Assembly (NCBI GenBank): GCA_964644525.1
Contig: CAZXWC010000007.1
Span: forward strand, 1 to 44,874
DNA: 44,874 nt
DNA from: BM714 sp964644525
GTDB taxonomy: Bacteria > Bacillota > Clostridia > Peptostreptococcales > BM714
Direction of reading: 5' to 3'
In this document: in pieces, positions 15,899 to 24,445 of the stretch
Layout: each line of letters opens with the position of its first letter
Position numbering within the stretch: the first letter of the stretch is position 1
Program-made: the position numbers and the translations under genes
Notes under the pieces: model-generated
What the model saw: only the letters and a program-made list of their open reading frames with translations
The model's database searches: none
What the model was told of the DNA's origin: nothing

Positions 15899-16993
15899 TT
15901 ATTTCGCCTCCTTATGCATAGCAGTTTTTTTTCTTTTTGTAATCAATTTAACTATAAGTTTTCCTGCTATGAACATTATAATTACTCCCTGGATAATGCC
16001 TATAACCTCTTTGGGTATGCCGGCCAATTGCATTTTTCTAGCTCCGTTGCTTAAAACACCGAACAGTAGGGCGCTCGCAAGCACGCCTATAGGATGATTG
16101 CCTCCTACAAGCGCAACGGCAATTCCGTCGAACCCGTACCCCGACATCCCGGCTGACATATTGACTTTGTAAATCAAACCAGTCACTTGTACAGCGCCAG
16201 CCAAACCAGCTAAAAGACCAGATATGAACATGGCCAGGATTATATTTTTCTTTTTGCTTATACCCCCGTATTCCGCAGCTTCGGGATTAAAACCAACAGA
16301 CCTTATCTCGTAGCCCAAAGTCGTTTTGAATAAAATATAATATATTGCCAATGCGCATATTATACCGATGAATATGCCTGTGTGAGCACTTGAATACCCG
16401 AATTGGGGTATGAATTCACTAAGCTTGGAAAGTCTTGCTTTTTCGGGTATCGACACCGAAAAAGCCATTTTAGACGTCCCTTCCAGTATTTGTGGGTTTA
16501 ATACGGTTCTGATAATATAATTCGTTCCTATAAGTGCCGTATAATTGAGCATTATTGTTGTAATAACTTCATGCACGCCGAACCGCGCTTTCAGAAAACC
16601 AGCTATCGAAGCCCAAAAGCCTCCCGCCAAAGCTCCAAATACAAGTATCAAAGGCAAGAGTATTATTGCTGGCAGGTTTTGAAAATACCAACCAGTTGCA
16701 ATAGCTGTTATTGAGCCAACTATGTATTGACCTTCAGCTCCTATATTGAAAAGTCCTGTCCTGAAAGCGAAAGCAACCGCCAATCCGGTAAAAATTAAAG
16801 GGGTTGTCTTATAAAGCGTTTCGCCTATTTTGCTCAAGCCTCCCATGCTACCCTTGAAGAGAGCCGTGTATGCCACAATCGGATTGCTTCCCGCTATGAT
16901 TATGAAAACAGCTCCAATTACAAATCCAAGCACTATTGCGATAAAAGGAAGTTTCAGATTATCCCACAGCCATTTTAGTCCATTTTTATTCAT
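15899..16993 (-). CDS. Nucleoside ABC transporter, permease subunit (NupP/YufP-like)
   Basis: First membrane subunit of the importer, 364 residues with a long hydrophobic profile and the motif FRTGLFNIGAEGQYIVG characteristic of this permease class; the EAA-like segment is RSVGFNPEAAEYGGIS. The C-terminus is basic (KLITKRKK). Its ATG overlaps the end of the ATPase gene by 8 bases (ATGAATAA), and the next permease gene starts right after its stop, so the three genes are one coupled translation unit. Confidence 0.88.
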   Translation of the reverse strand: MNKNGLKWLWDNLKLPFIAIVLGFVIGAVFIIIAGSNPIVAYTALFKGSMGGLSKIGETLYKTTPLIFTGLAVAFAFRTGLFNIGAEGQYIVGSITAIATGWYFQNLPAIILLPLILVFGALAGGFWASIAGFLKARFGVHEVITTIMLNYTALIGTNYIIRTVLNPQILEGTSKMAFSVSIPEKARLSKLSEFIPQFGYSSAHTGIFIGIICALAIYYILFKTTLGYEIRSVGFNPEAAEYGGISKKKNIILAMFISGLLAGLAGAVQVTGLIYKVNMSAGMSGYGFDGIAVALVGGNHPIGVLASALLFGVLSNGARKMQLAGIPKEVIGIIQGVIIMFIAGKLIVKLITKRKKTAMHKEAK

Positions 16994-18521
16994 CCTTCAT
17001 CTCCTTTTCCGGTTTGCCTCCAGCCATCATTATTCCCAATTCCCTTTCTGTTGTATCCCGGGCATCGACAATCCCGACAATTCTACCGTCATAGATTACT
17101 GCAATGCGGTCCGCAAGAGACATCACTTCATCAAGTTCAAGCGATATCAGAAGAACCCCCTTGTCATCGTTTCTTTGGTCTATAAGCCTTTTATGAACAA
17201 ATTCTATTGCTCCAACATCAAGCCCTCTTGTGGGTTGGGCCGCTATAAGCAATTTTGGGTTTTTATAGAATTCCCTGGCTATTATGACCTTCTGTTGATT
17301 GCCGCCTGAAAGCGATTTAGCCTGAATTTGCTCGCCCGGTGTCCTTATGTCAAACTCTTTTATCAAATTTTTGCCGTGCCTGGCTACAGCATTGTAATCC
17401 ATCATCTTTCTTTTGCTGAATGGCTGGCTATGGTGGTAACCTAGAATCATATTCTCAGCCAAAGTATGCTCCAAAATCAATCCTCTTCTTTGCCTGTCTT
17501 CGGGTATATGTCCAACCCCCATATTTATTATTTCGCGAGTAGGCCTGTTTGCAATATTTACACCCGCCAATTCAACCTTGCCGGATTCCACTTTAGAAAG
17601 TCCAGTAATAGCCTCCACTAATTGCGACTGACCATTACCGTCAACTCCTGCTATTGCCAAAACTTCTCCCGTCTTCACCTCAAAGGACACATCTTTTACC
17701 GCCTCTATTTTCCTGTTGTCAAGAACCTTTAAATTTTCAACTTTCAGTATGGTCTTGCCTGCTTGCTTTTGCTTCTTGTCAACTTCAAGCTTCACTTTTC
17801 TTCCAACCATCAACTCTGCAAGAGAATCTATATCGGTTGCGGACGTATCCAGGGTTTCTATTACTTTACCTTTACGTATAACTGTTACCCTGTCGCTCAT
17901 CGACATAACTTCCTTGAGTTTATGCGTTATTAAAATAACCGACTTGCCTTCCAATGTCAGTTTTTTGATTATTTCTCCCAATTCATCTATTTCCTGCGGA
18001 GTGAGGACTGCTGTTGGTTCGTCTAAAATCAGTATGTCCGCTCCTTTGTAAAGAGCCTTTATTATTTCAACACGTTGTTGCAAGCCAACTGAAATATCCT
18101 GAACTTTTATGTCCGGATCAATTTTCAGGCCAAAGTTCTCAGAAAGCTCAAGAACCCTCTCTCTTGCCAAATCCAAGTCCATTCTCAATTTCCCATATTT
18201 ATTGGGTTCGTTTCCCAAAACTATATTTTCTGTTACTGTAAAAGGAGGCACTAGCATAAAATGCTGATGCACCATTCCTATCCTATGCTCTATTGCCGTA
18301 TTAGGATTTTTCATGTCCACTTTCTCACCGCGTATGAATATTTCGCCCGATGTCTGCTGATAGAGTCCATACAGTATATTCATAAGAGTAGTTTTCCCCG
18401 CACCGTTTTCGCCAAGCAATACATGTATTTCCCCTTCATCAAGATTGAAATTGACATCATCATTGGCTATTACCCCAGGAAAAATTTTAGTTATGTTCCT
18501 CATTTCGACTATGTTTGGCAA
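16986..18521 (-). CDS. Nucleoside ABC transporter, ATP-binding subunit (NupO/YufO-like)
   Basis: Cytoplasmic ATPase with two fused nucleotide-binding domains. The first has Walker A GENGAGKTT, Walker B LILDEPTAVL and the signature ISVGLQQRVEI. The second has signature LSGGNQQKVIIAREF, but its Walker A reads GVDGNGQSQ, with Gln in place of the catalytic Lys, a degeneration usual for sugar/nucleoside-type double ATPases. GGAGG lies only one base before the ATG at 18527 but 7 bases before an in-frame TTG at 18521, so I prefer TTG; this gives MPNIVEMRNITKIFPG. A terminator hairpin stands between the lipoprotein gene and this one. Confidence 0.9.
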   Translation of the reverse strand: MPNIVEMRNITKIFPGVIANDDVNFNLDEGEIHVLLGENGAGKTTLMNILYGLYQQTSGEIFIRGEKVDMKNPNTAIEHRIGMVHQHFMLVPPFTVTENIVLGNEPNKYGKLRMDLDLARERVLELSENFGLKIDPDIKVQDISVGLQQRVEIIKALYKGADILILDEPTAVLTPQEIDELGEIIKKLTLEGKSVILITHKLKEVMSMSDRVTVIRKGKVIETLDTSATDIDSLAELMVGRKVKLEVDKKQKQAGKTILKVENLKVLDNRKIEAVKDVSFEVKTGEVLAIAGVDGNGQSQLVEAITGLSKVESGKVELAGVNIANRPTREIINMGVGHIPEDRQRRGLILEHTLAENMILGYHHSQPFSKRKMMDYNAVARHGKNLIKEFDIRTPGEQIQAKSLSGGNQQKVIIAREFYKNPKLLIAAQPTRGLDVGAIEFVHKRLIDQRNDDKGVLLISLELDEVMSLADRIAVIYDGRIVGIVDARDTTERELGIMMAGGKPEKEMKDE

Positions 18522-18543
18522 AATCATTCCTCCTTGTAAAAAA

Positions 18544-18573
18544 AATAAGGTCAGATATTTTCATCTGACCTTA
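18544..18573 (-). terminator. Intercistronic terminator between lipoprotein and ATPase genes
   Basis: Perfect 12-bp stem ATAAGGTCAGAT/ATCTGACCTTAT with a 6-nt loop, followed by a U run on the minus strand. It lies inside the transporter cluster, so read-through would set a high ratio of binding protein to transporter. Confidence 0.85.
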
Positions 18574-18605
18574 TTATAAACCATTTTTGCATTATTAACT
18601 ACAAT

Positions 18606-19667
18606 TTAGATTTCAGGAATTTCAAATGCGTCAAATGTTTCTTTGTCATAAGGTACCTCGAAAACTCCATCAATTATAGCAGCCTTGTAATTTTCAGCCA
18701 TTTCAGCTATCTCTGCAGGTACATTGCCCGCGTCGTCGCTGTAGCCTACGCCTTCTTCAGCAAGACCGAAAACAAGGTTTGATCCATCAAATGTTTCATC
18801 AACTACTGCTTTTGTTGCCAAATAAGTAGCATTGTCAACACGCTTGATCATTGAACAAAGTACATGCTCGGGATCGAGTGCCGATTGGTCCATATCCACT
18901 CCTATTGCCCAGAAACCCTGTTCCCCAGCAGCCTCTATTACACCTATTCCACAAGCACCTGAAGCATGATAAATCACATCAGCGCCAGCTTGGTTTTGCG
19001 CAAGTGCATTCTCTTTTCCGAGTTGGGGATTATCAAATGCGCCTGTATAGTTAACGATGATTTCCGCATCCGGATTAACAGCCTTTACTCCGGCTTCGAA
19101 TCCGTATTGGAATTTTTCTATCAAAGCAAATTGCATTCCGCCAACAAATCCTACCTTGTCGGTCTCAGTCATCAATCCTGCAATTACACCTGTAAGGAAT
19201 GATCCTTCCTGCTCTTTGAATGTAAGTCCTGCCGCATTTGGAGCATCTACAACTTCATCGATGATTGCAAACTTTTGCTCTGGAAACTGAGCTGCCGCTT
19301 CTGCAGTAGCCGATTGCATCAAGAATCCTACAGAAACAATCAAGTCCGCTCCTTCTTCTGCTGCTGCCGAGAGATTCGGACCGTAATCGTCAGCTGTTTG
19401 GGATTCAAGAACACTCACTTCAACACCGAATTCCTCTTCTGCATTTACAAGGCCTGCATAAGCTGAATCGTTGAAGGACTCATCACCCAAACCACCTGTA
19501 TCGGTTATCATTGTAACCCTTACAGGCTCTTCCTCTGGTTCGTCTGCAGGTTCTTCTGTTTCTTCTCCGCTTGGGGCATCAGCAGGTTCATCATTGCTTG
19601 TACAAGCTGAAAATACCGAAACCGTCAAAATCAAAACTAAAAATAAAGCCAACCATTTTCTACTCAT
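18606..19667 (-). CDS. BMP-family nucleoside-binding lipoprotein
   Basis: Extracellular substrate-binding lipoprotein of the ABC importer downstream. The start at 19667 (GAGGAGG site) gives a lipoprotein signal MSRKWLALFLVLILTVSVFSAC with the lipid-bearing Cys at residue 22; the in-frame ATG 20 codons earlier has neither site nor signal sequence. An acidic linker rich in E, P and D (about 25-50) leads to the BMP fold: MITDTGGLGDESFND, IVSVGFLMQ, FVGGM and the C-terminal PAEIAEMAENYK. Length 353 is typical. BMP proteins such as PnrA and NupN bind purine nucleosides; the exact ligand is inferred. Confidence 0.92.
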   Translation of the reverse strand: MSRKWLALFLVLILTVSVFSACTSNDEPADAPSGEETEEPADEPEEEPVRVTMITDTGGLGDESFNDSAYAGLVNAEEEFGVEVSVLESQTADDYGPNLSAAAEEGADLIVSVGFLMQSATAEAAAQFPEQKFAIIDEVVDAPNAAGLTFKEQEGSFLTGVIAGLMTETDKVGFVGGMQFALIEKFQYGFEAGVKAVNPDAEIIVNYTGAFDNPQLGKENALAQNQAGADVIYHASGACGIGVIEAAGEQGFWAIGVDMDQSALDPEHVLCSMIKRVDNATYLATKAVVDETFDGSNLVFGLAEEGVGYSDDAGNVPAEIAEMAENYKAAIIDGVFEVPYDKETFDAFEIPEI

Positions 19668-19755
19668 TAAATAATCCTCCTCTTTTATTTTATTTATCTT
19701 TTCCCATACTTCTACATTTTTACCCAAATTCCTTCCAAAGCTTACAAAAATAAAA

Positions 19756-19790
19756 AAAAAGGGCGGTTTTAATTTTCCGCCCTTTTTTTA
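19756..19790 (-). terminator. grd operon terminator
   Basis: GGGCGG/CCGCCC stem with A and T runs on both sides, starting 4 bases past the grdD stop. It ends the glycine reductase operon and may also work in the opposite direction. Confidence 0.9.
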
Positions 19791-19793
19791 CAT

Positions 19794-20975
19794 TTAGCAT
19801 GGTGAAGATTCTTTTGCCATATATCCTTTTTCAATAAGAACATCTGCAGCCTTCTTTATTTTTTCTTCGTTGACCATTACAACCGGGCCAGTGCAACCCA
19901 TTCCGCTTTCAGCATATATGCCTGCTTGCCACAAAGCCTTAACTGCCTCTTCCAGCTCCATTATGTCGATACCCGACAATGTCCCTGTCGCAATTTCCTT
20001 TTCAGGCTCTTCTACAAACTCTACGGAAGTTTCATTTTTTTCTTTGGTCCCTTCTTTGATCAATTCTTTCAATCCGGCTTTTTCAGCTTTCTCGAATTCA
20101 TCCCGGGCGATACCCCCCAGTCCGCCCCTGGCCAAGCACGAAGCATACTCTATTGCATTGGCGACAACCGGAATTCCTGAAGCTCTGGATAGAATCAATA
20201 TGCTTCGACCATAATCCTCTCCAACTCCAGGTCCATACCCATAGCCAGATGCTTCATAACTCCCGCCTGTCGTATAGGATGAAAACATTTTCATAAGGAT
20301 ATTGCCTGTCAATGTATCTGTAACCATTACGTCAACACTGCCACAAAGAAGGTCGTTCCCCCTCATTACAACTCCTCCATCCGCTCTGGCCGACTCTCCT
20401 AATGAAATATCGTAACCCCCGGCTTTAAGTTCATTGAGAAGCCTGTCAACTTGTCTTGCTCCGTCAAGATTAAGTATGCCGACTGTTGGCTCTTCAATTC
20501 CAATTGCCTTGGCAGCTATTATTCCATGCAAAGCATTCCTTGTCATCGCTTCCGTACGGTTCATGGAAGATGTCCCTGTAGTTGAGGCAATAATCATTTC
20601 CTTTCCTGTCCCCGGAACAACAACCCTTCCCACAGTCGAAACACCTATGGGAAAATTGTAATGCATTGTAACGCAAGCATCAATGAAACCGTCATCAAGA
20701 ATTTCTTCCATCTTGGAATGCATTTCCTTTTCATTGTCAACGGCCACCGTTTCGATATTGGAATTGTTTTCCGGTCCTATCAGAACGATTTCCGTATCTG
20801 TCAATCTCGAAGCGGCAAGCTTGGCGCCTTTAATCAGATTTTCCGTTCCATGCTCGCTTCCGAGAATTGTCAATCCGACCCTCATTTTCCGTCCAAAATC
20901 GCCTTTTTCAATAGAGTCGGCAATTTCAACAAAAGTATCTTTTATCATTTTTTTTACAGCAAGATTTTCAGCCAT
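19794..20975 (-). CDS. grdD: Glycine reductase complex component C, alpha subunit
   Basis: With GrdC it takes the carboxymethyl group from selenoprotein A as an acetyl thioester and releases acetyl phosphate. The fold is PlsX-like phosphate acyltransferase. Cys101 (FIDACVTMHY) and Cys361 (SGMGCTGPVV) sit where the two functional cysteines of the Eubacterium acidaminophilum protein are described (about 98 and 359). AGGGGTG sets the start at 20975, 10 bases after the grdC stop; an upstream in-frame ATG overlaps grdC and lacks a site. Length 393. The protein ends in an unusual SSPC with a terminal cysteine. It is the last gene of the operon and is followed by a strong terminator. Confidence 0.95.
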   Translation of the reverse strand: MAENLAVKKMIKDTFVEIADSIEKGDFGRKMRVGLTILGSEHGTENLIKGAKLAASRLTDTEIVLIGPENNSNIETVAVDNEKEMHSKMEEILDDGFIDACVTMHYNFPIGVSTVGRVVVPGTGKEMIIASTTGTSSMNRTEAMTRNALHGIIAAKAIGIEEPTVGILNLDGARQVDRLLNELKAGGYDISLGESARADGGVVMRGNDLLCGSVDVMVTDTLTGNILMKMFSSYTTGGSYEASGYGYGPGVGEDYGRSILILSRASGIPVVANAIEYASCLARGGLGGIARDEFEKAEKAGLKELIKEGTKEKNETSVEFVEEPEKEIATGTLSGIDIMELEEAVKALWQAGIYAESGMGCTGPVVMVNEEKIKKAADVLIEKGYMAKESSPC

Positions 20976-20985
20976 ATCAACACCC

Positions 20986-22521
20986 CTATTCATCCGTCAG
21001 CGTTTCAGCAAATCCCCTCATGGCTTCAGCAATCAGTTTCTTGATTTCTTCTTTGGAAACCGATTCCTTATCTTCCACGCCGGTATTATTTTCAAGAATA
21101 ACAGAAACCCCATCGAATAGATTGGTCATGCGTCCAAGAAACAGACTGCCTTTTCCAACAATCATGGCCTTGTCCACTTTCCCGTCCGCCATATCATCAA
21201 TGGCAAATCCCACATATGGGACTCCCGAAGGAATATGGCCCTGAGTAGGCGCCCAGCCCGGCAAACCGTGTTCATCAACAAATGACATCAACTCTTTGCG
21301 TTCAAGCTCTTTTCTTTTTACTCCAAGGGCTCCAATCATTTTATAGTTTGATGTGGGAACGTCACCCGCCCCTGCCGGCTTTGTAATATCGGGGTTCTGC
21401 ATTTCAACCGAATATTTGTCTATATCGGTTATCTTCAAATTCCCCTTGTCCAAAGGAGCCGTAATCAAAGATGTTATTACAGCCTGAGGAGACGAGCCTG
21501 TTCCTACAGTATGTCTTCCGACAAGATCTGTTCTTATTACCGGGCCGACTCCATCATTTTGGCTTATCATTATTGCGAATCCACCAAGCACATCCTCCAA
21601 AACAGGATAGCCTTTTTTGATATGGTCTTTTCCATTCATGCCTAGTTTGGCTGTCGCTCCGCCCGCTACAACAACAACATTTTTATATACGCCTGCCTGC
21701 ACCAATGCCGATGCATTTATCAAGGCATGGGTTGGCGCTGCACAAAAACCTCTTGTGTCCGAACCTGTAGCATTGACCGCTCCCGCCATTTCAGCAATAG
21801 CCTTAGCAAAGTTTCCTCCCCCGCGCTGATTTATATCTCCGCAAGCTTCCTCGGAGCACTCAATCACATATTCTATGGAAGCAGGATCCAGGTCATTCTT
21901 TGCAATAAGATTTTTAAGCGCCAATGCTCCCGAAGCCTTCACCACTATATTTTCAAACATGGTATGCGCATTAAGATTTATGTCAATATCATGTGCTCTC
22001 TTTACGCAACCAACCACTTGACCATTAATATAAATGCCTTCAGCATTGTATTCATTGATTTGCTTAGTTATTTCGTCGGTTTCCAGTCCTGCTTTGATTT
22101 TTTCAATGTCGTTTTCATCAAAAATTGGATGCTTCCGCAATTTTTGTTTTACTTCCGCAACAAATTTCTTTTCCAGCTTGACAAGATCAAAAGCATCAGC
22201 CATTTTCATTAAGCCGACGAACTCGTCCTGGGGCATGATTTCTCCGTATTTGCCAAACCTTTCTTTTATTGGGGATTCCTTGTCAAACCAAGGCATATCA
22301 TATTCCTTCAATTTTTCAGGATGCAAATTTCCAATATAAACCTGATTTGGCAAATATGCCACAACATCATCGAATGTTCTGATATGCTCTGTCAATCCTT
22401 TAAGATATTCGGAGTCCGGATTTGTCAACCTTTCAATTGTCTGTGTCGAACCGTTATGAATTAACATGTCCGGAGTATTAACCAAAACATAACCAGCCCC
22501 TTTGACTATGGGAAATTTCAT
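20986..22521 (-). CDS. grdC: Glycine reductase complex component C, beta subunit
   Basis: Acetyl-transferring subunit of protein C, 511 residues, related to beta-ketoacyl-ACP synthase III-type thiolase folds. Recognisable pieces are MKFPIVKGAGYVLVNTPDM at the start, YVIECSEEACGDINQRGGGN (Cys-rich segment near 220), DTRGFCAAPTHALINAS and VVVAGGATAKLGMNGKDH. Glycine reductase ends with protein C forming acetyl phosphate, which acetate kinase turns into ATP. A GGAGGTGAGG site precedes the ATG. A GC-rich hairpin between grdB and grdC may lower its expression relative to proteins A and B. Confidence 0.95.
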   Translation of the reverse strand: MKFPIVKGAGYVLVNTPDMLIHNGSTQTIERLTNPDSEYLKGLTEHIRTFDDVVAYLPNQVYIGNLHPEKLKEYDMPWFDKESPIKERFGKYGEIMPQDEFVGLMKMADAFDLVKLEKKFVAEVKQKLRKHPIFDENDIEKIKAGLETDEITKQINEYNAEGIYINGQVVGCVKRAHDIDINLNAHTMFENIVVKASGALALKNLIAKNDLDPASIEYVIECSEEACGDINQRGGGNFAKAIAEMAGAVNATGSDTRGFCAAPTHALINASALVQAGVYKNVVVVAGGATAKLGMNGKDHIKKGYPVLEDVLGGFAIMISQNDGVGPVIRTDLVGRHTVGTGSSPQAVITSLITAPLDKGNLKITDIDKYSVEMQNPDITKPAGAGDVPTSNYKMIGALGVKRKELERKELMSFVDEHGLPGWAPTQGHIPSGVPYVGFAIDDMADGKVDKAMIVGKGSLFLGRMTNLFDGVSVILENNTGVEDKESVSKEEIKKLIAEAMRGFAETLTDE

Positions 22522-22567
22522 GTCCTCACCTCCAAAGTTGATATACGTTAATAATCATTTAAAACAA

Positions 22568-22593
22568 GGGCGGCCCCAACAATAAGACCGCCC
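22568..22593 (-). other. Hairpin between grdB and grdC, possible attenuator
   Basis: GGGCGG/CCGCCC arms with a 14-nt loop begin 7 bases past the grdB stop and are followed on the minus strand by TTGTTTTAAATG. The U tract is broken, so partial termination or mRNA processing is more likely than full termination. Confidence 0.5.
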
Positions 22594-22600
22594 AAAATGT

Positions 22601-23911
22601 TTAGTCCTCAAACACTGTCTGTTCATCCACTTCAACCGTCAAAGCTTTCAGAGCTTTTTCAACCAGTTTCTTTCTTTGCTCTTTTTCTTCCTCTTCGTTC
22701 AAACTTGGATCTCCGAGAGGATGGGGTATGGCAATTGCCGGCACTATTCTGTTTGCTCCGACTGTCAACGAAATCGGCACTACAGTACATACATGGACTA
22801 TCGGCAAACCGACTCTTTCTATTTCTTTCAGCATAGATGCCCCGCATCTTGTACAGGTGCCTCAGGTGGACGTCATAATTACACCGTCGACTCCGTCAGC
22901 CAAAAGTTCCTGCGCATATTCCTTTGAATATTTAACTGAATTTGCAACTGATGTTCCGTTTCCTACCGTAGAGTAGAAATATTTGTGCAGTTCTCCAATC
23001 ACGCCTTCTTTTTCAAGGCTTCTCAAAGCATCAATAGGAAGAACCCTGTTAGGATTACTGTTTGCATAACATGGGTCATGTCCACCATGTGCCGTTTCAT
23101 GGGTTTCATCAGTCAAATAATCAAAAGCGGTCAAATCGTATTTGCCGTATTTTGATGCACTCGACGACTCAATATGATCGGGGTTGCCCTTTGGCACAAT
23201 CCCCCCAGATGTCACAACCGCTATCTTTGCATTTTTAAGATCTTTTAAAGCTGGCGCCGGTGCCACATGGTCGAAAACAGGCATAGGATACTCGGTAGCA
23301 AAAGGCTTGTCATTTATTTTTGCAACCAGCATTTCTACAGCTCTCTCTGCTCCTCTTTTTTCTCTAAATATGTTCCTTCTTATTCCTCTTTCAATATAAT
23401 TTTCTTCAGCCGGACTTCCTATTACCTGACCTTTAGCCATTTTAATTGCCAATTTGGCCATTTTGGGTATGGATTTCCTCATATCTGCAGCAGAATTCTT
23501 AGTTTCTACTATGAACAGATCTTTTTTGAATATATCTGCTCCCGGGTTTTCAACGTACATTCCTGTCAAAACGGGAATCCCAAGATTATCTTTCACCGCT
23601 TTACATATTGCTCCACAGGCTGTTCCATATCTCCCTGCATTAAAAGCGGGGCCTGCTATGAACATATCCGGGGATTTTGATTTAACCATTTCCAAAATCT
23701 TTTCTTCGGCATTCTCCATATTTTCCGCATAATAAGAATCTCCACAAATAATAGTTGCAACAATTTCCATATCATCCTTAAATGCTCCGGCGAGTGCCAT
23801 TCCCGGTCCTACTAATCCATCTCTCATTTCCGGTGGGATGTTCGCTTTTTCTTCGCCGCCAATACCGGCGAAAAACTGATTTATATAATGAACAACTTTA
23901 TACTTACTCAT
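22601..23911 (-). CDS. grdB: Glycine reductase component B gamma subunit, selenoprotein
   Basis: Substrate-binding selenoprotein of glycine reductase; its selenocysteine attacks the glycine held by the pyruvoyl group of GrdE and passes a carboxymethyl group to selenoprotein A. The frame is interrupted by one UGA at 22862-22864, codon 350, in the context TST-U-GTCTRCGAS, the expected UxxCxxC site. Reading it as Sec gives 436 residues, the family length, with intact homology on both sides, so this is recoding and not a pseudogene. A 5-bp hairpin with a GGG loop (22836-22848) follows the UGA by 13 bases and may be the SECIS element. GGGGGG precedes the ATG, 30 bases after grdA. Confidence 0.95.
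22836..22848 (-). promoter_or_regulatory. Candidate bacterial SECIS hairpin in grdB
   Basis: GATGC/GCATC with a GGG loop, 13 bases after the UGA at codon 350. Position and small G-rich loop are compatible with a bacterial SECIS element bound by SelB; Clostridial SECIS structures vary, so this is tentative. Confidence 0.4.
22862..22864 (-). other. Selenocysteine UGA codon of grdB
   Basis: In-frame TGA at codon 350 within TSTUGTCTRC. Continuous GrdB homology before and after it and the UxxCxxC context show it is read as selenocysteine. Confidence 0.93.
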
Positions 23912-23941
23912 TTTGTTTCCCCCCTTTCACGTTTTCTATTA

Positions 23942-24415
23942 TCAGTATTTGGAAAAATCATTCCTTATGGACGTCATTTCTTCGATTATTTCATCAACAT
24001 CCAAAACCATTTCCATCATACTTACTTGTTCTTCGTAAACATCCGAATCAACGGCTTCTTTAAATTCCGGTTCTACTGCGTGATATACTGCGAGTCCCAA
24101 CTGGACTCCTGCTAAAGGACCTGCAAAGGTTGGATCTCCGTTTGTAACGGTTTCAGCTGACAAACCTGCTGATTCAGCTTCTGCTGCGCCGAATACTACA
24201 AGTACATTTTCAGCTCCGTATTTCTCGGCGAGATCTTTTACTCTGTTTTGGTTTTCCAGGTCCATTGCTCCTGCAGCCGTTCAGACGAAACATTCTGTAG
24301 CGGAGAAGACAACTTCAGTTCCGGGAACGGTCTTTATGCATTCTTCTATTGCAGGTCCCGGTACACCGTCTCTATCTCCGATGATTATGATTTTCTTGTT
24401 TTCTAAAACGCTCAT
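23942..24415 (-). CDS. grdA: Glycine reductase component A, selenoprotein A
   Basis: Small acidic selenoprotein that carries the carboxymethyl group as a selenoether from protein B to protein C and is then reduced by thioredoxin. Translation from ATG at 24415 runs MSVLENKKIIIIGDRDGVPG and meets UGA at codon 45 in TECFV-U-TAAGAMD, the CxxU redox motif of GrdA. Reading UGA as Sec gives 157 residues, normal for the family. The gene ends with three successive in-frame stop codons, TGA TAA TAG, which would catch ribosomes that misread the first. AAAGGATG precedes the ATG, 30 bases after grdE. Confidence 0.96.
24281..24283 (-). other. Selenocysteine UGA codon of grdA
   Basis: In-frame TGA at codon 45 in ECFVUTAAGAMD. 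Cys42 and Sec45 form the CxxU motif reduced by thioredoxin. A short CAGG/CCTG stem lies downstream, too weak to call a SECIS element with confidence. Confidence 0.95.
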
Positions 24416-24445
24416 TAATCATCATCCTTTCTTTTTTTTGTTTTT

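Noticed and set aside
14957..19667. Sugar (ribose-type) ABC transporter
   Set aside because: The ATPase resembles that class, but the binding protein is a BMP lipoprotein and the permeases carry the nucleoside-type motifs.
22601..24415. grdA and grdB as pseudogenes broken by stop codons
   Set aside because: Each has one UGA exactly at the known selenocysteine site, with full homology on both sides.
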